Positions 7,650 through 15,562 of a stretch of DNA of 64,000 nucleotides are shown here, piece by piece. The stretch comes from Devosia yakushimensis (GTDB taxonomy: Bacteria > Pseudomonadota > Alphaproteobacteria > Rhizobiales > Devosiaceae). The notes beneath the pieces were generated by a model. It saw only the letters and a program-made list of their open reading frames with translations, was not told the DNA's origin and ran no database searches. Position numbers and translations under genes: made by a program. Where the stretch lies: NCBI RefSeq assembly GCF_030159855.1, contig NZ_BSNG01000001.1, positions 1,860,001-1,924,000 on the forward strand, given 5' to 3'. Each line of letters starts with the position of its first letter. Positions within the stretch are counted from its first letter, which is position 1.

Positions 7650-8230
7650 TGGGCGCCGCTTCGACCCTGAGCGTGTCGAAGGGCATCACCGCGACGCTGG
7701 AAAGCGTCGCGGACTGGCTCTCCCTGATCGCAGCCTTTCTCGCCGCCGCCTGCATCGTGGCACTCACCGGCCTCATTCTTGCGGAAATCGTCGTCGCGCT
7801 TCTCGCCCGCTTCATACCCGCAGTGCCGTCCGGTATCGGCATCGGTTGGGAGTATAGCGCCTATCTGATGGGTGGCGCTTTCCTGCTGGGGTCCGGCATG
7901 ACGCTTCGCGCCGGCCAGCAGATTCGCGTGGAACTCCTGCTCCGCGCCAGGAATGGCCGATATGCGCGCTATCTAGAAATAGCTTCGGCCTTGCTTGGCT
8001 CGGTCATCACGGTGTTCCTGGCCATAACTCTTGTCCAGTTTACCTACCGCACCTTCCTGAGCGGCGAAGTATCCCAGGACAGCTTCACTCCGCTCTGGAT
8101 TCCGCAGGTCGGCCTTAGCATCGGCGCCACTGTGCTGGCGCTGCAGATGATCGTCCGCACGATTATCAGCCTGACCAGTGGCCAACTCGACCGACCCGAA
8201 TTGGGCGCAGCCACACAAATCGAGGGCTGA
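7649..8230 (+). CDS. TRAP transporter small permease (DctQ family)
   Basis: This is a 193-residue inner-membrane subunit with four hydrophobic segments (near residues 25-50, 70-90, 110-130 and 150-170), as in DctQ. It partners the large subunit that follows 2 bases later. The first dozen codons contain an inverted repeat typical of mobile palindromic elements (7659-7681), so the extreme N-terminus is not conserved-looking; the GTG at 7673 is an alternative start. Confidence 0.88.
   Translation: MGAASTLSVSKGITATLESVADWLSLIAAFLAAACIVALTGLILAEIVVALLARFIPAVPSGIGIGWEYSAYLMGGAFLLGSGMTLRAGQQIRVELLLRARNGRYARYLEIASALLGSVITVFLAITLVQFTYRTFLSGEVSQDSFTPLWIPQVGLSIGATVLALQMIVRTIISLTSGQLDRPELGAATQIEG
7659..7681. 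repeat. REP-like palindrome inside the dctQ-type coding start
   Basis: CTTCGAC (7659-7665), CCTGAGCGT and GTCGAAG (7675-7681) match the layout of the short CTTCGAC..CTGAG..GTCGAAG palindromes that are common between genes in many proteobacteria. Here the element is in frame and encodes residues 4-11 of the TRAP small permease. Confidence 0.5.
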
Positions 8231-8232
8231 TC

Positions 8233-9540
8233 ATGACCGCTGTACTTACCGGCCTTTTCGGCCTCCTGTTCGGGTTTCTGTCGGTCGGCATGTGGATTGG
8301 CATCGCCCTTCTGGCAACCGCCATCAGCCTCGGCTGGCTGTTCACGACCATCCCCATGGATCGTCTGCTGCCCCAATATGTCTTCAACATCATGACGACG
8401 CCGGACCTGGTGGCGCTCCCGCTTTTCGTGCTGATGGGAGAGTTTCTGTTCCGCACCAAGCTCTCAGCCGCATTGTTCTCGGGCCTGGCGCCCTGGGCCG
8501 GCCTGCTGCCGGGCCGCCTGTTGCATGTCAACGTTATCGGCTGCTCGATCTTTGCCGCCATCTCGGGCTCGTCGGCCGCCACAACCCAGGTCGTGGGCCG
8601 CATGACGCTCAAGGAATTGCTCCGCCGCGGCTATTCCCCCGACGTTGCCATTGGCAGCCTGGCGGGCGCGGGCACGCTCGGTTTCCTGATCCCGCCTTCG
8701 ACGGTGATGATCATGTATGGCGTGCTGGCCGAAGAATCCGTGCTGCGCCTTTTCACTGCGGGTTTCCTGCCCGGCGTGCTGCTGGCAGCCGTGTTCAGCG
8801 GCTGGATCATGATCCATACCTCCCTGAACAAGGATATGGTTCCCGAAAGCGAGCGCGAATTGCGGCACATGCCGTTTCGTCAGCGCCTGGCGGCCCTCAA
8901 GGACCTCTGGCCGGCGATGTTTCTCATCCTTTGCGTGCTCGGCTCAATGTATGGCGGGCTGGCTACGCCATCGGAAGCAGCGGCGCTGGGTGTTGTCGGA
9001 GCCCTTATCGTGGCGCTCAGCCAACGCGCGCTGACCTGGTCGTCACTGCGGGATATCGCCCTGGGTGCCGTGCAGACCTGCTCGGTCATGGGCATTATCA
9101 TTCTGGGTGCATCAGTGCTCGGCAATGTTACCGCCATCCTGGGCGTGCCGGAGGCTGTTGCCGGTGTGGTGGATGGCTGGAATCTCTCGCCGATCATGCT
9201 GATCGTGGCGCTCATGGTGCTGTACCTGATCCTGGGCACCGCACTTGAGGGCTTCTCGATGATCGCGACCACCCTGCCCGTGGTGCTGCCCATCGTCGAG
9301 GCCGCCGGCTTTGACAAGGTCTGGTTCGGTATCTTCATCGTGCTGGTCGTCGAAATGGCGCAGATCACCCCGCCGGTCGCCTTCAACTTCGCTGTTATCC
9401 AGAACATCACCAAGCGCAGCACCGGCTACATCGCCAAGGTAACAATGCCCTATCTGCTCATCATGATGGGCTTCACCATCCTGCTGGCGCTGTTTCCCGA
9501 CATTGTCCTGATCGGCCCGCGCCTGCTCCTTGGCTCCTGA
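8233..9540 (+). CDS. TRAP transporter large permease (DctM family)
   Basis: This 435-residue membrane protein is the ion-coupled translocation subunit. About 11-12 hydrophobic helices run the full length. The conserved segments ISGSSAATTQVVGRMTLKELLRRGY (near residues 113-137) and FLIPPSTVMIMYGV (near 152) are DctM hallmarks, as is QITPPVAFNFAVIQ near the end. It completes a P-Q-M operon and is followed directly by a strong terminator, so the TRAP genes form one transcription unit. Confidence 0.94.
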   Translation: MTAVLTGLFGLLFGFLSVGMWIGIALLATAISLGWLFTTIPMDRLLPQYVFNIMTTPDLVALPLFVLMGEFLFRTKLSAALFSGLAPWAGLLPGRLLHVNVIGCSIFAAISGSSAATTQVVGRMTLKELLRRGYSPDVAIGSLAGAGTLGFLIPPSTVMIMYGVLAEESVLRLFTAGFLPGVLLAAVFSGWIMIHTSLNKDMVPESERELRHMPFRQRLAALKDLWPAMFLILCVLGSMYGGLATPSEAAALGVVGALIVALSQRALTWSSLRDIALGAVQTCSVMGIIILGASVLGNVTAILGVPEAVAGVVDGWNLSPIMLIVALMVLYLILGTALEGFSMIATTLPVVLPIVEAAGFDKVWFGIFIVLVVEMAQITPPVAFNFAVIQNITKRSTGYIAKVTMPYLLIMMGFTILLALFPDIVLIGPRLLLGS

Positions 9541-9565
9541 CTCCCAGAGCTGCTGTGCGGTTATG

Positions 9566-9598
9566 AAAAGGCCCGGTTCCACCGGGCCTTTTCTTTTA
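9566..9598 (+). terminator. intrinsic terminator of the TRAP operon
   Basis: AAAAGGCCCGGT (9566-9577), loop TCC and ACCGGGCCTTTT (9581-9592) form a 12-bp perfect stem followed by CTTTT, 25 bases after the large permease stop. Confidence 0.92.
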
Positions 9599-9613
9599 AC
9601 CCCTGGATACAAA

Positions 9614-9639
9614 AAGGGCGCCGCACAAGCAGCGCCCTT
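9614..9639 (-). terminator. intrinsic terminator of the aminotransferase-aldolase operon
   Basis: Read on the minus strand, AAGGGCGC (9639-9632), a 10-base loop and GCGCCCTT (9621-9614) are followed by TTTG. It lies 22 bases beyond the stop of the minus-strand RraA-type gene. Confidence 0.85.
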
Positions 9640-9660
9640 CCTTGGAATGCCAGGTCGGTT

Positions 9661-10335
9661 TCACTCGTCGGTGGTCAGGCCCTTGGCGGCCAGTATGCCT
9701 GCAAGATTGGACACCTCGATCACGCTCTTGCCGGCCTTGTAGGCGGCGATGTAGCCGGCCTCCGCTTCTTCGCGCGCCCTGGATTTTTCCGCGGCGAAGG
9801 CAGCGTCCTGGCGACGCACGACGACCAGGCCATCGGCATCGCCCCGAATGATATCGCCCGGATTGATGACCTCGCCTCCAATGATGACCGGGTCATTGAC
9901 CTGACCGAGCGTTTCCTTGACGGTTCCCTTGATGCAGTGGCTGAGCGAAAACACGGGAAAGCCGAGCTTGATCAACTCCGCGGTATCGCGAACACCGGTA
10001 TCGGTCACAAGGCCGGCAATGCCCTTTGCAAGGCAGGCATTTGCCAGAACGTCGCCAAACGAGCCCGCCTCTTCATATTCGCCGGCCGACACCACGATCA
10101 CGTCACCCGGCTTGGCATAGGAGATCGCGACCTGCAGCATGATATTGTCGCGCGGGGCGCATTTGACCGTAAAGGCCGGGCCGCAAAGCGACATCGAGCG
10201 CTCGACAGGCTTGAGGCGTGAACTCAAGGCGCCAAGCCGGCCCTGCGCTTCGTGGATCGTTGCCGAACCATATTTCGCCAGTTCCGCGACCAATGCGGAA
10301 TCGGGACGTTCTATTTTCGTTTTGACGTGGACCAA
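9661..10335 (-). CDS. class II pyruvate aldolase, RraA/HMG-aldolase (LigK-like) family
   Basis: This 224-residue enzyme probably splits a 4-hydroxy-2-oxo acid into pyruvate and a second keto acid, and may also decarboxylate oxaloacetate. It carries the aldolase signature D-X20-R-D exactly (D95, R116, D117 in GDVLANAC..TDTGVRD), unlike the RraA-type gene near 3 kb. It starts at TTG (10335) with AGGAGGAG seven bases upstream; no ATG fits. It follows the aminotransferase gene by 17 bases in one operon. This pairing suggests that transamination makes the 2-oxo acid it cleaves. Confidence 0.85.
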   Translation of the reverse strand: MVHVKTKIERPDSALVAELAKYGSATIHEAQGRLGALSSRLKPVERSMSLCGPAFTVKCAPRDNIMLQVAISYAKPGDVIVVSAGEYEEAGSFGDVLANACLAKGIAGLVTDTGVRDTAELIKLGFPVFSLSHCIKGTVKETLGQVNDPVIIGGEVINPGDIIRGDADGLVVVRRQDAAFAAEKSRAREEAEAGYIAAYKAGKSVIEVSNLAGILAAKGLTTDE

Positions 10336-10352
10336 TTCTGTCTCCTCCTAAA

Positions 10353-11558
10353 TCAGTGCAGTGCCGCAACGGCGGCTGCGATACGGCGACACGCTTCCTC
10401 GACCAGATCGGTCGATGTGGCGGTCGAAATGCGGAAATGCGGGGAAAGGCCGTAGGCAGCGCCATGAATGGCTGCGACCCCTCGATCGAGCAGGTAGAGG
10501 ACGAAATCGAGGTCGTTTTCGATCCGCGTGCCTTCGGGCGTGGTCTTGCCGATCACGCCGGCACAATTGGGATAAAGGTAGAAGGCGCCGGATGGGGTCG
10601 CACAGGATAGACCATCGATTTTGTTGATGGCCGCTACCGCAATGTCGCGCCGCTGCTTATAGACGGCCACCGTTTCGGCGATGAAGGACTGATCGCCCGC
10701 CATCGCCGCGGCCGCCGCAGCCTGGCTCATCGAGGCGGGGCAGGAAGACATCTGCGACTGGAGCTTGTTGATGGCGCCAACTAGCGGCGCCGGTCCGACG
10801 CCGTAGCCGATCCGCCAGCCGGTCATCGCGTAACTTTTGGACACGCCATTGACGACAAAGGTCCGGTCCGCCAGGTGCGGCGCGACCTTGACGATGCTGG
10901 GCACCCTGCCCGCTTCGAACCAGATCTCATCGTAGATTTCGTCGGTGAGTATCCAGACATGGGGATGCCGGTCCAGCACGGCGGCGAGCGCAGCCAGCTC
11001 CGCCTCGGAATAGGCGGCCCCGGTCGGGTTGGACGGCGCGTTGAGGATCAACCAGCGCGTCTTCGTGGTTATCGCGCTCTCGAGAGCTTCGGGTGTCAGC
11101 TTGAACCCGGCACTTTCGGGGCATTCCACGATGACGGGCAGCCCCTCATTGGCCAGCACCATATCGGGATAGGACACCCAATAGGGCGCGGGGATGATCA
11201 CCTCGGCCTCGTCATCGACAGACGCCATCAGTGCCAGGAAGATGACCTGCTTGGCGCCGCCGCCGACCGAGATCTGATCGTCACCGTAACTGACGCCCGC
11301 GCGGTCCAGCATGCGCGCGCGAATGGCCTTGCGCAGCGCCGGCGTGCCGTTGACCGGCGTATATTTGGTATCGCCATCACGAATGGCAGCGATACCGACC
11401 TCCTTAACCGCGTCGGGCGTATCGAAATCGGGTTCACCGACGGTCATATCAACCAGATCGGCCCCGGCAGCACGCAATTCCTTGGCGCGAGCCGCCGCGG
11501 CGACGCTGGGTGACGGCTTGATGCGCGCAACCCGCGCGGCGGGGGTGAAGCTTGTCAT
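10353..11558 (-). CDS. aspartate aminotransferase-like PLP enzyme (class I/II)
   Basis: This 401-residue aminotransferase matches the bacterial Asp/prephenate aminotransferase group: GEPDFDTP near 41, NAPSNPTG (N178), TDEIYD (D206), PLP lysine K241 in VSKSYAMTGWRIGYG, and a C-terminal carboxylate-binding Arg in HFRISTA. It probably moves the amino group from a glutamate-like amino acid to a keto acid. It precedes the class II aldolase in a two-gene minus-strand operon and diverges from accB across 242 bases (no ORF or strong repeat seen in that gap). A substituted glutamate as substrate is my inference from neighbours. Confidence 0.9.
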   Translation of the reverse strand: MTSFTPAARVARIKPSPSVAAAARAKELRAAGADLVDMTVGEPDFDTPDAVKEVGIAAIRDGDTKYTPVNGTPALRKAIRARMLDRAGVSYGDDQISVGGGAKQVIFLALMASVDDEAEVIIPAPYWVSYPDMVLANEGLPVIVECPESAGFKLTPEALESAITTKTRWLILNAPSNPTGAAYSEAELAALAAVLDRHPHVWILTDEIYDEIWFEAGRVPSIVKVAPHLADRTFVVNGVSKSYAMTGWRIGYGVGPAPLVGAINKLQSQMSSCPASMSQAAAAAAMAGDQSFIAETVAVYKQRRDIAVAAINKIDGLSCATPSGAFYLYPNCAGVIGKTTPEGTRIENDLDFVLYLLDRGVAAIHGAAYGLSPHFRISTATSTDLVEEACRRIAAAVAALH

Positions 11559-11800
11559 TGGATATCCTGGTCACACTGCACATCCCGCCCATATGGCGGA
11601 GTGCTCCTCATGACCAATCTAGGCGAGCGCCACCGCCCGCATCCAGAACGGGTTCGGTCTTACGCAATAAGGAACCGCGATGATGGCGCGGTCATCACGC
11701 AATGGTCTGACCTCATCACCGCACGGCTATGTTAGCCGTTTTCCAGCTACGAAAGGCGGTAGCGCGACTGTTCTTTGAACCGCCGAGCGGATGAGTCCCG

Positions 11801-12184
11801 ATGGACGTGGAAAGACTGCAGAAAATCATCGACTGGATGCGGCACTCGCCGCTGCAGGAACTTGAAATAGCGGACGGTGATTTCAAGGCGCATCTTATCC
11901 GCGGCGGGGCAGGTATCGAGCCCATCACGGCCGCTGAGCAGACCCTTCCAGGCGTCGAAATTACGGCACCTAGCTTCGGCATCGTTCACCTCTCGCCCAC
12001 CCCCGATACCGAGCCTTTCGTTACAACAGGATCCCGCGTCGAGGCCGGACAGACACTCTGCATCATCGAGGCGATGAAAGTCTTCTCGCCCGTCGAAAGC
12101 GATCGTGCCGGTACGATCACCGCCATCCTGGTCGCCGGCGGCGCGGAAGTCTCCGCCAACCAACCTATTTTCCGGCTGGACTAA
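11801..12184 (+). CDS. accB: biotin carboxyl carrier protein (AccB-like)
   Basis: This 127-residue protein has a short helical N-terminus (residues 1-40) and a C-terminal biotinyl domain with the attachment motif EAMK (IIEAMKVFSP, Lys near residue 90). The biotin arm shuttles carboxyl groups from AccC to a carboxyltransferase. It opens the operon accB-accC-pxpB-pxpC-accB'-pxpA with gaps or overlaps of only a few bases. No acetyl-CoA carboxyltransferase genes (accA/D) are nearby, so it probably serves the PxpB/C-type carboxyltransferase, not fatty-acid synthesis. The symbol refers to family, not to housekeeping function. Confidence 0.88.
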   Translation: MDVERLQKIIDWMRHSPLQELEIADGDFKAHLIRGGAGIEPITAAEQTLPGVEITAPSFGIVHLSPTPDTEPFVTTGSRVEAGQTLCIIEAMKVFSPVESDRAGTITAILVAGGAEVSANQPIFRLD

Positions 12185-12187
12185 GCG

Positions 12188-13540
12188 ATGTTCGACAAGC
12201 TGCTCATTGCCAATCGCGGGGAAATCGCCGTTCGCATCCAACGCGCCTGCCGCGATCTCGGGATCAAGACAGTTGCCGTCTATTCCGAGGGCGACGCGGA
12301 CGCGCCCTATATCGAAACGGCCGACCAGGCCATTTGCATCGGCCCCTCGGCCTCCCGCCGCAGCTACCTCAATGGCGAGGCCATCATTTTGGCCGCGCTT
12401 GCCACCGGTGCCGGCGCTATCCATCCGGGCTACGGCTTTCTCTCGGAAAACGCGGCCTTCGCTGAAGCCGTGACCGCAGCCGGCCTGGTGTTTGTTGGAC
12501 CATCGGCGGAGGCGATCCGCACCATGGGGGACAAGGTCGCCGCCAAGCGGGCCATGATCGCAGCCGGCGTTCCCTGTGTTCCCGGCCCGGACAGCGCCCT
12601 GCCCGCCGATTTCGGCCTGGTTGCCGATATTGTCACCGGCATCGGCTATCCCGTCATCATCAAGGCAGCGGGCGGCGGCGGCGGGCGCGGCATGCGGGTC
12701 GTCCGCTCCGAGCGGGATCTCAGGGAGGCGGTCGATCTGACCCGTGAAGAGGCGCTCCGCTTCTTCGGCAATGCCGACATTTATGTTGAGAAATTTCTCG
12801 AACGCCCCCGCCACATCGAAATTCAGGTGCTCTGCGACAGCCATGGCAATGCGCTCTGGCTCGGCGACCGCGATTGCTCCATGCAACGGCGTCACCAGAA
12901 GGTTATCGAAGAAGCCCCGGCACCCGGAATAGATCGCGCCATCATTGCCGCGATCGGCGAACGCTGTGCCAATGCCTGCCGCCAGATTGGCTATGCCGGC
13001 GCCGGCACGTTCGAATTCCTCTACGAAGACGGGGAATTCTACTTCATCGAGATGAATACGCGCGTCCAGGTAGAGCATCCCGTTACCGAGATGGTCACCG
13101 GCATCGATATCGTGGCCATGCAAATGCGCGCCGCCAGGGGCGAGCGCTTCTCCATCGGCCAGGAGGACGTTGTGACCAGTGGTCACGCCATCGAATGCCG
13201 CATCAATGCTGAAGACCCCTTCACGTTCCTTCCTTCTCCCGGCCTTGTCGCAGCGCTCGATCTCCCCGGAGGCGAGGGCGTCCGCGTCGATACCCATCTC
13301 AGGGCCGGCTACACCGTACCCTCCACCTACGATTCCCTGATTGCCAAGCTGATCGTCCACGGCGCGACCCGCGAGCAAGCACTGGCGCGTATGCGCGAGG
13401 CGCTTGCCAATTTCGATATCGGCGGCATTGCCACCAATATTCCGCTCCAGGTTGAACTCCTGGCCGAGGTGGGGTTCACCCAGGGCGGCGTCAATATCCA
13501 TCACCTTGAACACTGGTTGAAGGAAAGGCGCGTCGCATGA
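12188..13540 (+). CDS. accC: biotin carboxylase (AccC-like)
   Basis: This 450-residue ATP-grasp enzyme carboxylates biotin on the carrier protein using ATP and bicarbonate. All core motifs are present: LIANRGEIAVRI at the N-terminus, the KAAGGGGGRGMRV loop near residue 158, HIEIQVL, GDRDCSMQRRHQKVIEEAP near 230-250, and EMNTRVQVEHPVTE with the catalytic Arg near 290. Length equals that of free-standing AccC. It is downstream of accB by 3 bases and overlaps pxpB by 4. A second, housekeeping accC is expected elsewhere in the genome; this copy is probably dedicated to the lactam/amide pathway. Confidence 0.93.
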   Translation: MFDKLLIANRGEIAVRIQRACRDLGIKTVAVYSEGDADAPYIETADQAICIGPSASRRSYLNGEAIILAALATGAGAIHPGYGFLSENAAFAEAVTAAGLVFVGPSAEAIRTMGDKVAAKRAMIAAGVPCVPGPDSALPADFGLVADIVTGIGYPVIIKAAGGGGGRGMRVVRSERDLREAVDLTREEALRFFGNADIYVEKFLERPRHIEIQVLCDSHGNALWLGDRDCSMQRRHQKVIEEAPAPGIDRAIIAAIGERCANACRQIGYAGAGTFEFLYEDGEFYFIEMNTRVQVEHPVTEMVTGIDIVAMQMRAARGERFSIGQEDVVTSGHAIECRINAEDPFTFLPSPGLVAALDLPGGEGVRVDTHLRAGYTVPSTYDSLIAKLIVHGATREQALARMREALANFDIGGIATNIPLQVELLAEVGFTQGGVNIHHLEHWLKERRVA

Positions 13541-14217
13541 ACCTGCAGGTCATCGCAGCCATTGCCGATCTCCCGCGCTTCAGTCTGCTGGGCATGTCCG
13601 CGATCATCTTCGAAGCGCCGGGCGCCTTTGACCTCGATCATCAACGGCGCATCTGGGCCATGGCGGATATCGTCGCGACCTGGCCGGATGTACGCGAAGC
13701 CGTGGCCGGCATGACCAATCTTTCAGTGCTGTTTCACCGGCCTCCGGCGGACCCCTATGACTTTGGCGGTGAATTGGTTGCGCTTTGGAATAGTGGCGTC
13801 AGCAAGGACGTCGATGGGCGAACCCTCGATATTCCGATCGTCTATGGCGGCGCGGGCGGTCCGCATCTTGTTGAGGTCGCAGAGATGACCGGCATGAGCG
13901 CGGACGAGGTCGTGGCCATCCATAGCGCCCCGCTCTATTCGGTTTATGCCGTGGGTAGCCATGCCGGCTATTGCTATCTGGGTGGTCTCGACGAGCGGCT
14001 TTTCCTACCGCGTCGCGCCGTGCCGCTCCTCTCGATTCCTGAGGGCTCCCTATCGATTGCCGGACGCCAGACAGGCGTCTCCGCATCAACCGGCCCCAGC
14101 GGCTGGCACACGATCGGTTCAGCGACAACGGTGTTTTTTGACCCGCATCGCACACCGCCTGCCCTGCTTGCCCCTGGCGATACCATTCGTTTCCATCCTG
14201 AAAAGGTAATAGTGTGA
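13537..14217 (+). CDS. pxpB: PxpB/KipI-type subunit (5-oxoprolinase or allophanate hydrolase subunit 1 family)
   Basis: This 226-residue protein is one half of the KipI-KipA carboxyltransferase-like module that also forms the CT domain of urea carboxylase. Family marks are IPIVYGGAGGPHLVEVA, HSAPLYSVYAVG and QTGVSASTGPSGWHTIG. The usual GFxPGFPYLG is changed to SHAGYCYLGG near residue 145, which suggests a substrate other than plain 5-oxoproline. It overlaps accC and pxpC by 4 bases each, so all three are translationally coupled. The symbol is used for family membership; activity on 5-oxoproline is not shown. Confidence 0.85.
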   Translation: MNLQVIAAIADLPRFSLLGMSAIIFEAPGAFDLDHQRRIWAMADIVATWPDVREAVAGMTNLSVLFHRPPADPYDFGGELVALWNSGVSKDVDGRTLDIPIVYGGAGGPHLVEVAEMTGMSADEVVAIHSAPLYSVYAVGSHAGYCYLGGLDERLFLPRRAVPLLSIPEGSLSIAGRQTGVSASTGPSGWHTIGSATTVFFDPHRTPPALLAPGDTIRFHPEKVIV

Positions 14218-15185
14218 TGGAAGTGCTGAGCACGACGCCGCTTGCCACGATCCAGGATTTGGGGCGCTTCGGCCATTATCGCGACGGCGTTGGCCGTTCC
14301 GGGGCTATGGATGGCATTGCGCTGGCCATCGGCAATGCCCTCTTGGGCAATGACGCCAATGCAGCGGCAATCGAAATCCCCCTCCTGCCCTTCAAGCTGC
14401 GCTTTGAGGAAGACCTGGACGTCGCGGTTACCGGCGCGGACTGCGAAGCCTGGCTCGACGAGACCCCGCTCCCCCCCGATTGGGCCTTTTCGGTAAGAAG
14501 CGGCCAGGTGCTGACCCTGTCGGCCATCCGCGAAGGCTGCAGGGCCTATGTCTGCGTTGCAGGAGGCGTGGAGGTGCCCGAGGTTCTGGGCTCCCGCAGC
14601 ACGCAATTGCGCGAGGCCTTCGGTGGGTATCTTGGCCGGATGCTTACAAAGGGCGACCGGCTCAAGGCGCTTGGCACATCGGTCGGCTTGCCGCATGGCG
14701 GGCTCGGCGCGTCGCCATTAGGCCGGTTCAGCGCAGACGGGCTGGTCGTGCGCGTCCTGCCCGCAGCCGAGTATGATCGCTTCACAGCAGAATCCCAGCA
14801 CAGTTTCTGGCGCGCGGAATGGCAGATTACAGCGCAAAGCAACCGCACGGGCTATCGGCTATCCGGGCCCGTCCTCGCCATGAAGGACAATAGTGAATTG
14901 CGGTCCCATGGCGTGGTTCCGGGTGTCATCCAGGTGCCCATGGGTGGGCAACCGATCATCCAGTTAGCCGATGCTGCCACCATGGGCGGCTATCCCAAGC
15001 TGGGCACTGTCATCGAACCCGATCAGTGGCGGTTGGCCCAGGCAAGGCCGGGCACTTCCATCCGCTTCGTCGAGGTTGATCTGCAAGCAGCTTTGTCCGC
15101 CCAGGCGGAGCTTGACCGCTATATCGCGGACGTTCGCGGCTCAGCCCAGCGCCAGCGTCGCGCCGCATTGGGATGGCGGTCATGA
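14214..15185 (+). CDS. pxpC: PxpC/KipA-type biotin-dependent carboxyltransferase subunit
   Basis: This 323-residue protein is the KipA half of the carboxyltransferase-like module. Diagnostic segments are TIQDLGRFG near residue 12, SGAMDGIALAIGNALLGN, the VAGGVEVPEVLGSRST motif near 120, and a C-terminal GGQPIIQLADAATMGGYPK. With PxpB it would bind the lactam or amide and activate it by carboxylation or phosphorylation. It overlaps pxpB (ATGA) and the second carrier-like gene (ATGA at 15182). Confidence 0.88.
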   Translation: MMEVLSTTPLATIQDLGRFGHYRDGVGRSGAMDGIALAIGNALLGNDANAAAIEIPLLPFKLRFEEDLDVAVTGADCEAWLDETPLPPDWAFSVRSGQVLTLSAIREGCRAYVCVAGGVEVPEVLGSRSTQLREAFGGYLGRMLTKGDRLKALGTSVGLPHGGLGASPLGRFSADGLVVRVLPAAEYDRFTAESQHSFWRAEWQITAQSNRTGYRLSGPVLAMKDNSELRSHGVVPGVIQVPMGGQPIIQLADAATMGGYPKLGTVIEPDQWRLAQARPGTSIRFVEVDLQAALSAQAELDRYIADVRGSAQRQRRAALGWRS

Positions 15186-15562
15186 TCGACATTGCTGTTC
15201 TCGACGATCTCCTCGACCGCATGCTGACTGCAGGGCTCAGCGAGCTTGCAGTGCAACAGGGCGGGGTCCGCGTTGTCATGCGGTTGGGCGCAGTGATTCC
15301 GGCAGGCTCCGCGAGCAAGCCCGTGCCGGTGCGCACCGAGAGCATCGGCACCTTTCGGGCCGCTCACCCCCGCCGCCCGGCAGGTGCGATCAAACCCGGC
15401 GACGATGTGTCCAAGGGCATGGCCCTCGGCTACCTCGAGGCCGGCGCCACATTGACGGCGATCGTCTCGCCGGTCTCCGGCACCCTGTCCGAAGTGATCG
15501 CTGCCGATGGAGACCTGCTCGGCTTCGGCTCGCATGTTTTTACCGTGGAAGAGAGCGCCTAG
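15182..15562 (+). CDS. AccB-like protein lacking the biotin lysine
   Basis: This 126-residue protein has the same two-part plan as the accB product at 11.8 kb: an N-terminal helix segment (LDDLLDRMLTAGLSELAVQQG against LQKIIDWMRHSPLQELEIADG there) and a C-terminal biotinyl/lipoyl-type fold (PGDDVSKGMALGYLEAGATL, then SPVSGTLSEVIAADGD). The motif EAMK is replaced by EAGA, so it has no lysine to carry biotin. The chosen ATG at 15182 overlaps the pxpC stop; an ATG at 15173 is also possible. It may be a structural or docking subunit of the complex, or a decoy. It is not a truncated pseudogene, since length and fold motifs are kept. Confidence 0.8.
   Translation: MIDIAVLDDLLDRMLTAGLSELAVQQGGVRVVMRLGAVIPAGSASKPVPVRTESIGTFRAAHPRRPAGAIKPGDDVSKGMALGYLEAGATLTAIVSPVSGTLSEVIAADGDLLGFGSHVFTVEESA

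Noticed and set aside
11747..13513. 588-residue minus-strand ORF
   Set aside because: It is antisense to accB and accC, which have complete motif sets.
15182..15562. second AccB-like gene as a pseudogene
   Set aside because: The frame is intact, overlaps its neighbours translationally and keeps the fold; only the lysine motif is changed.
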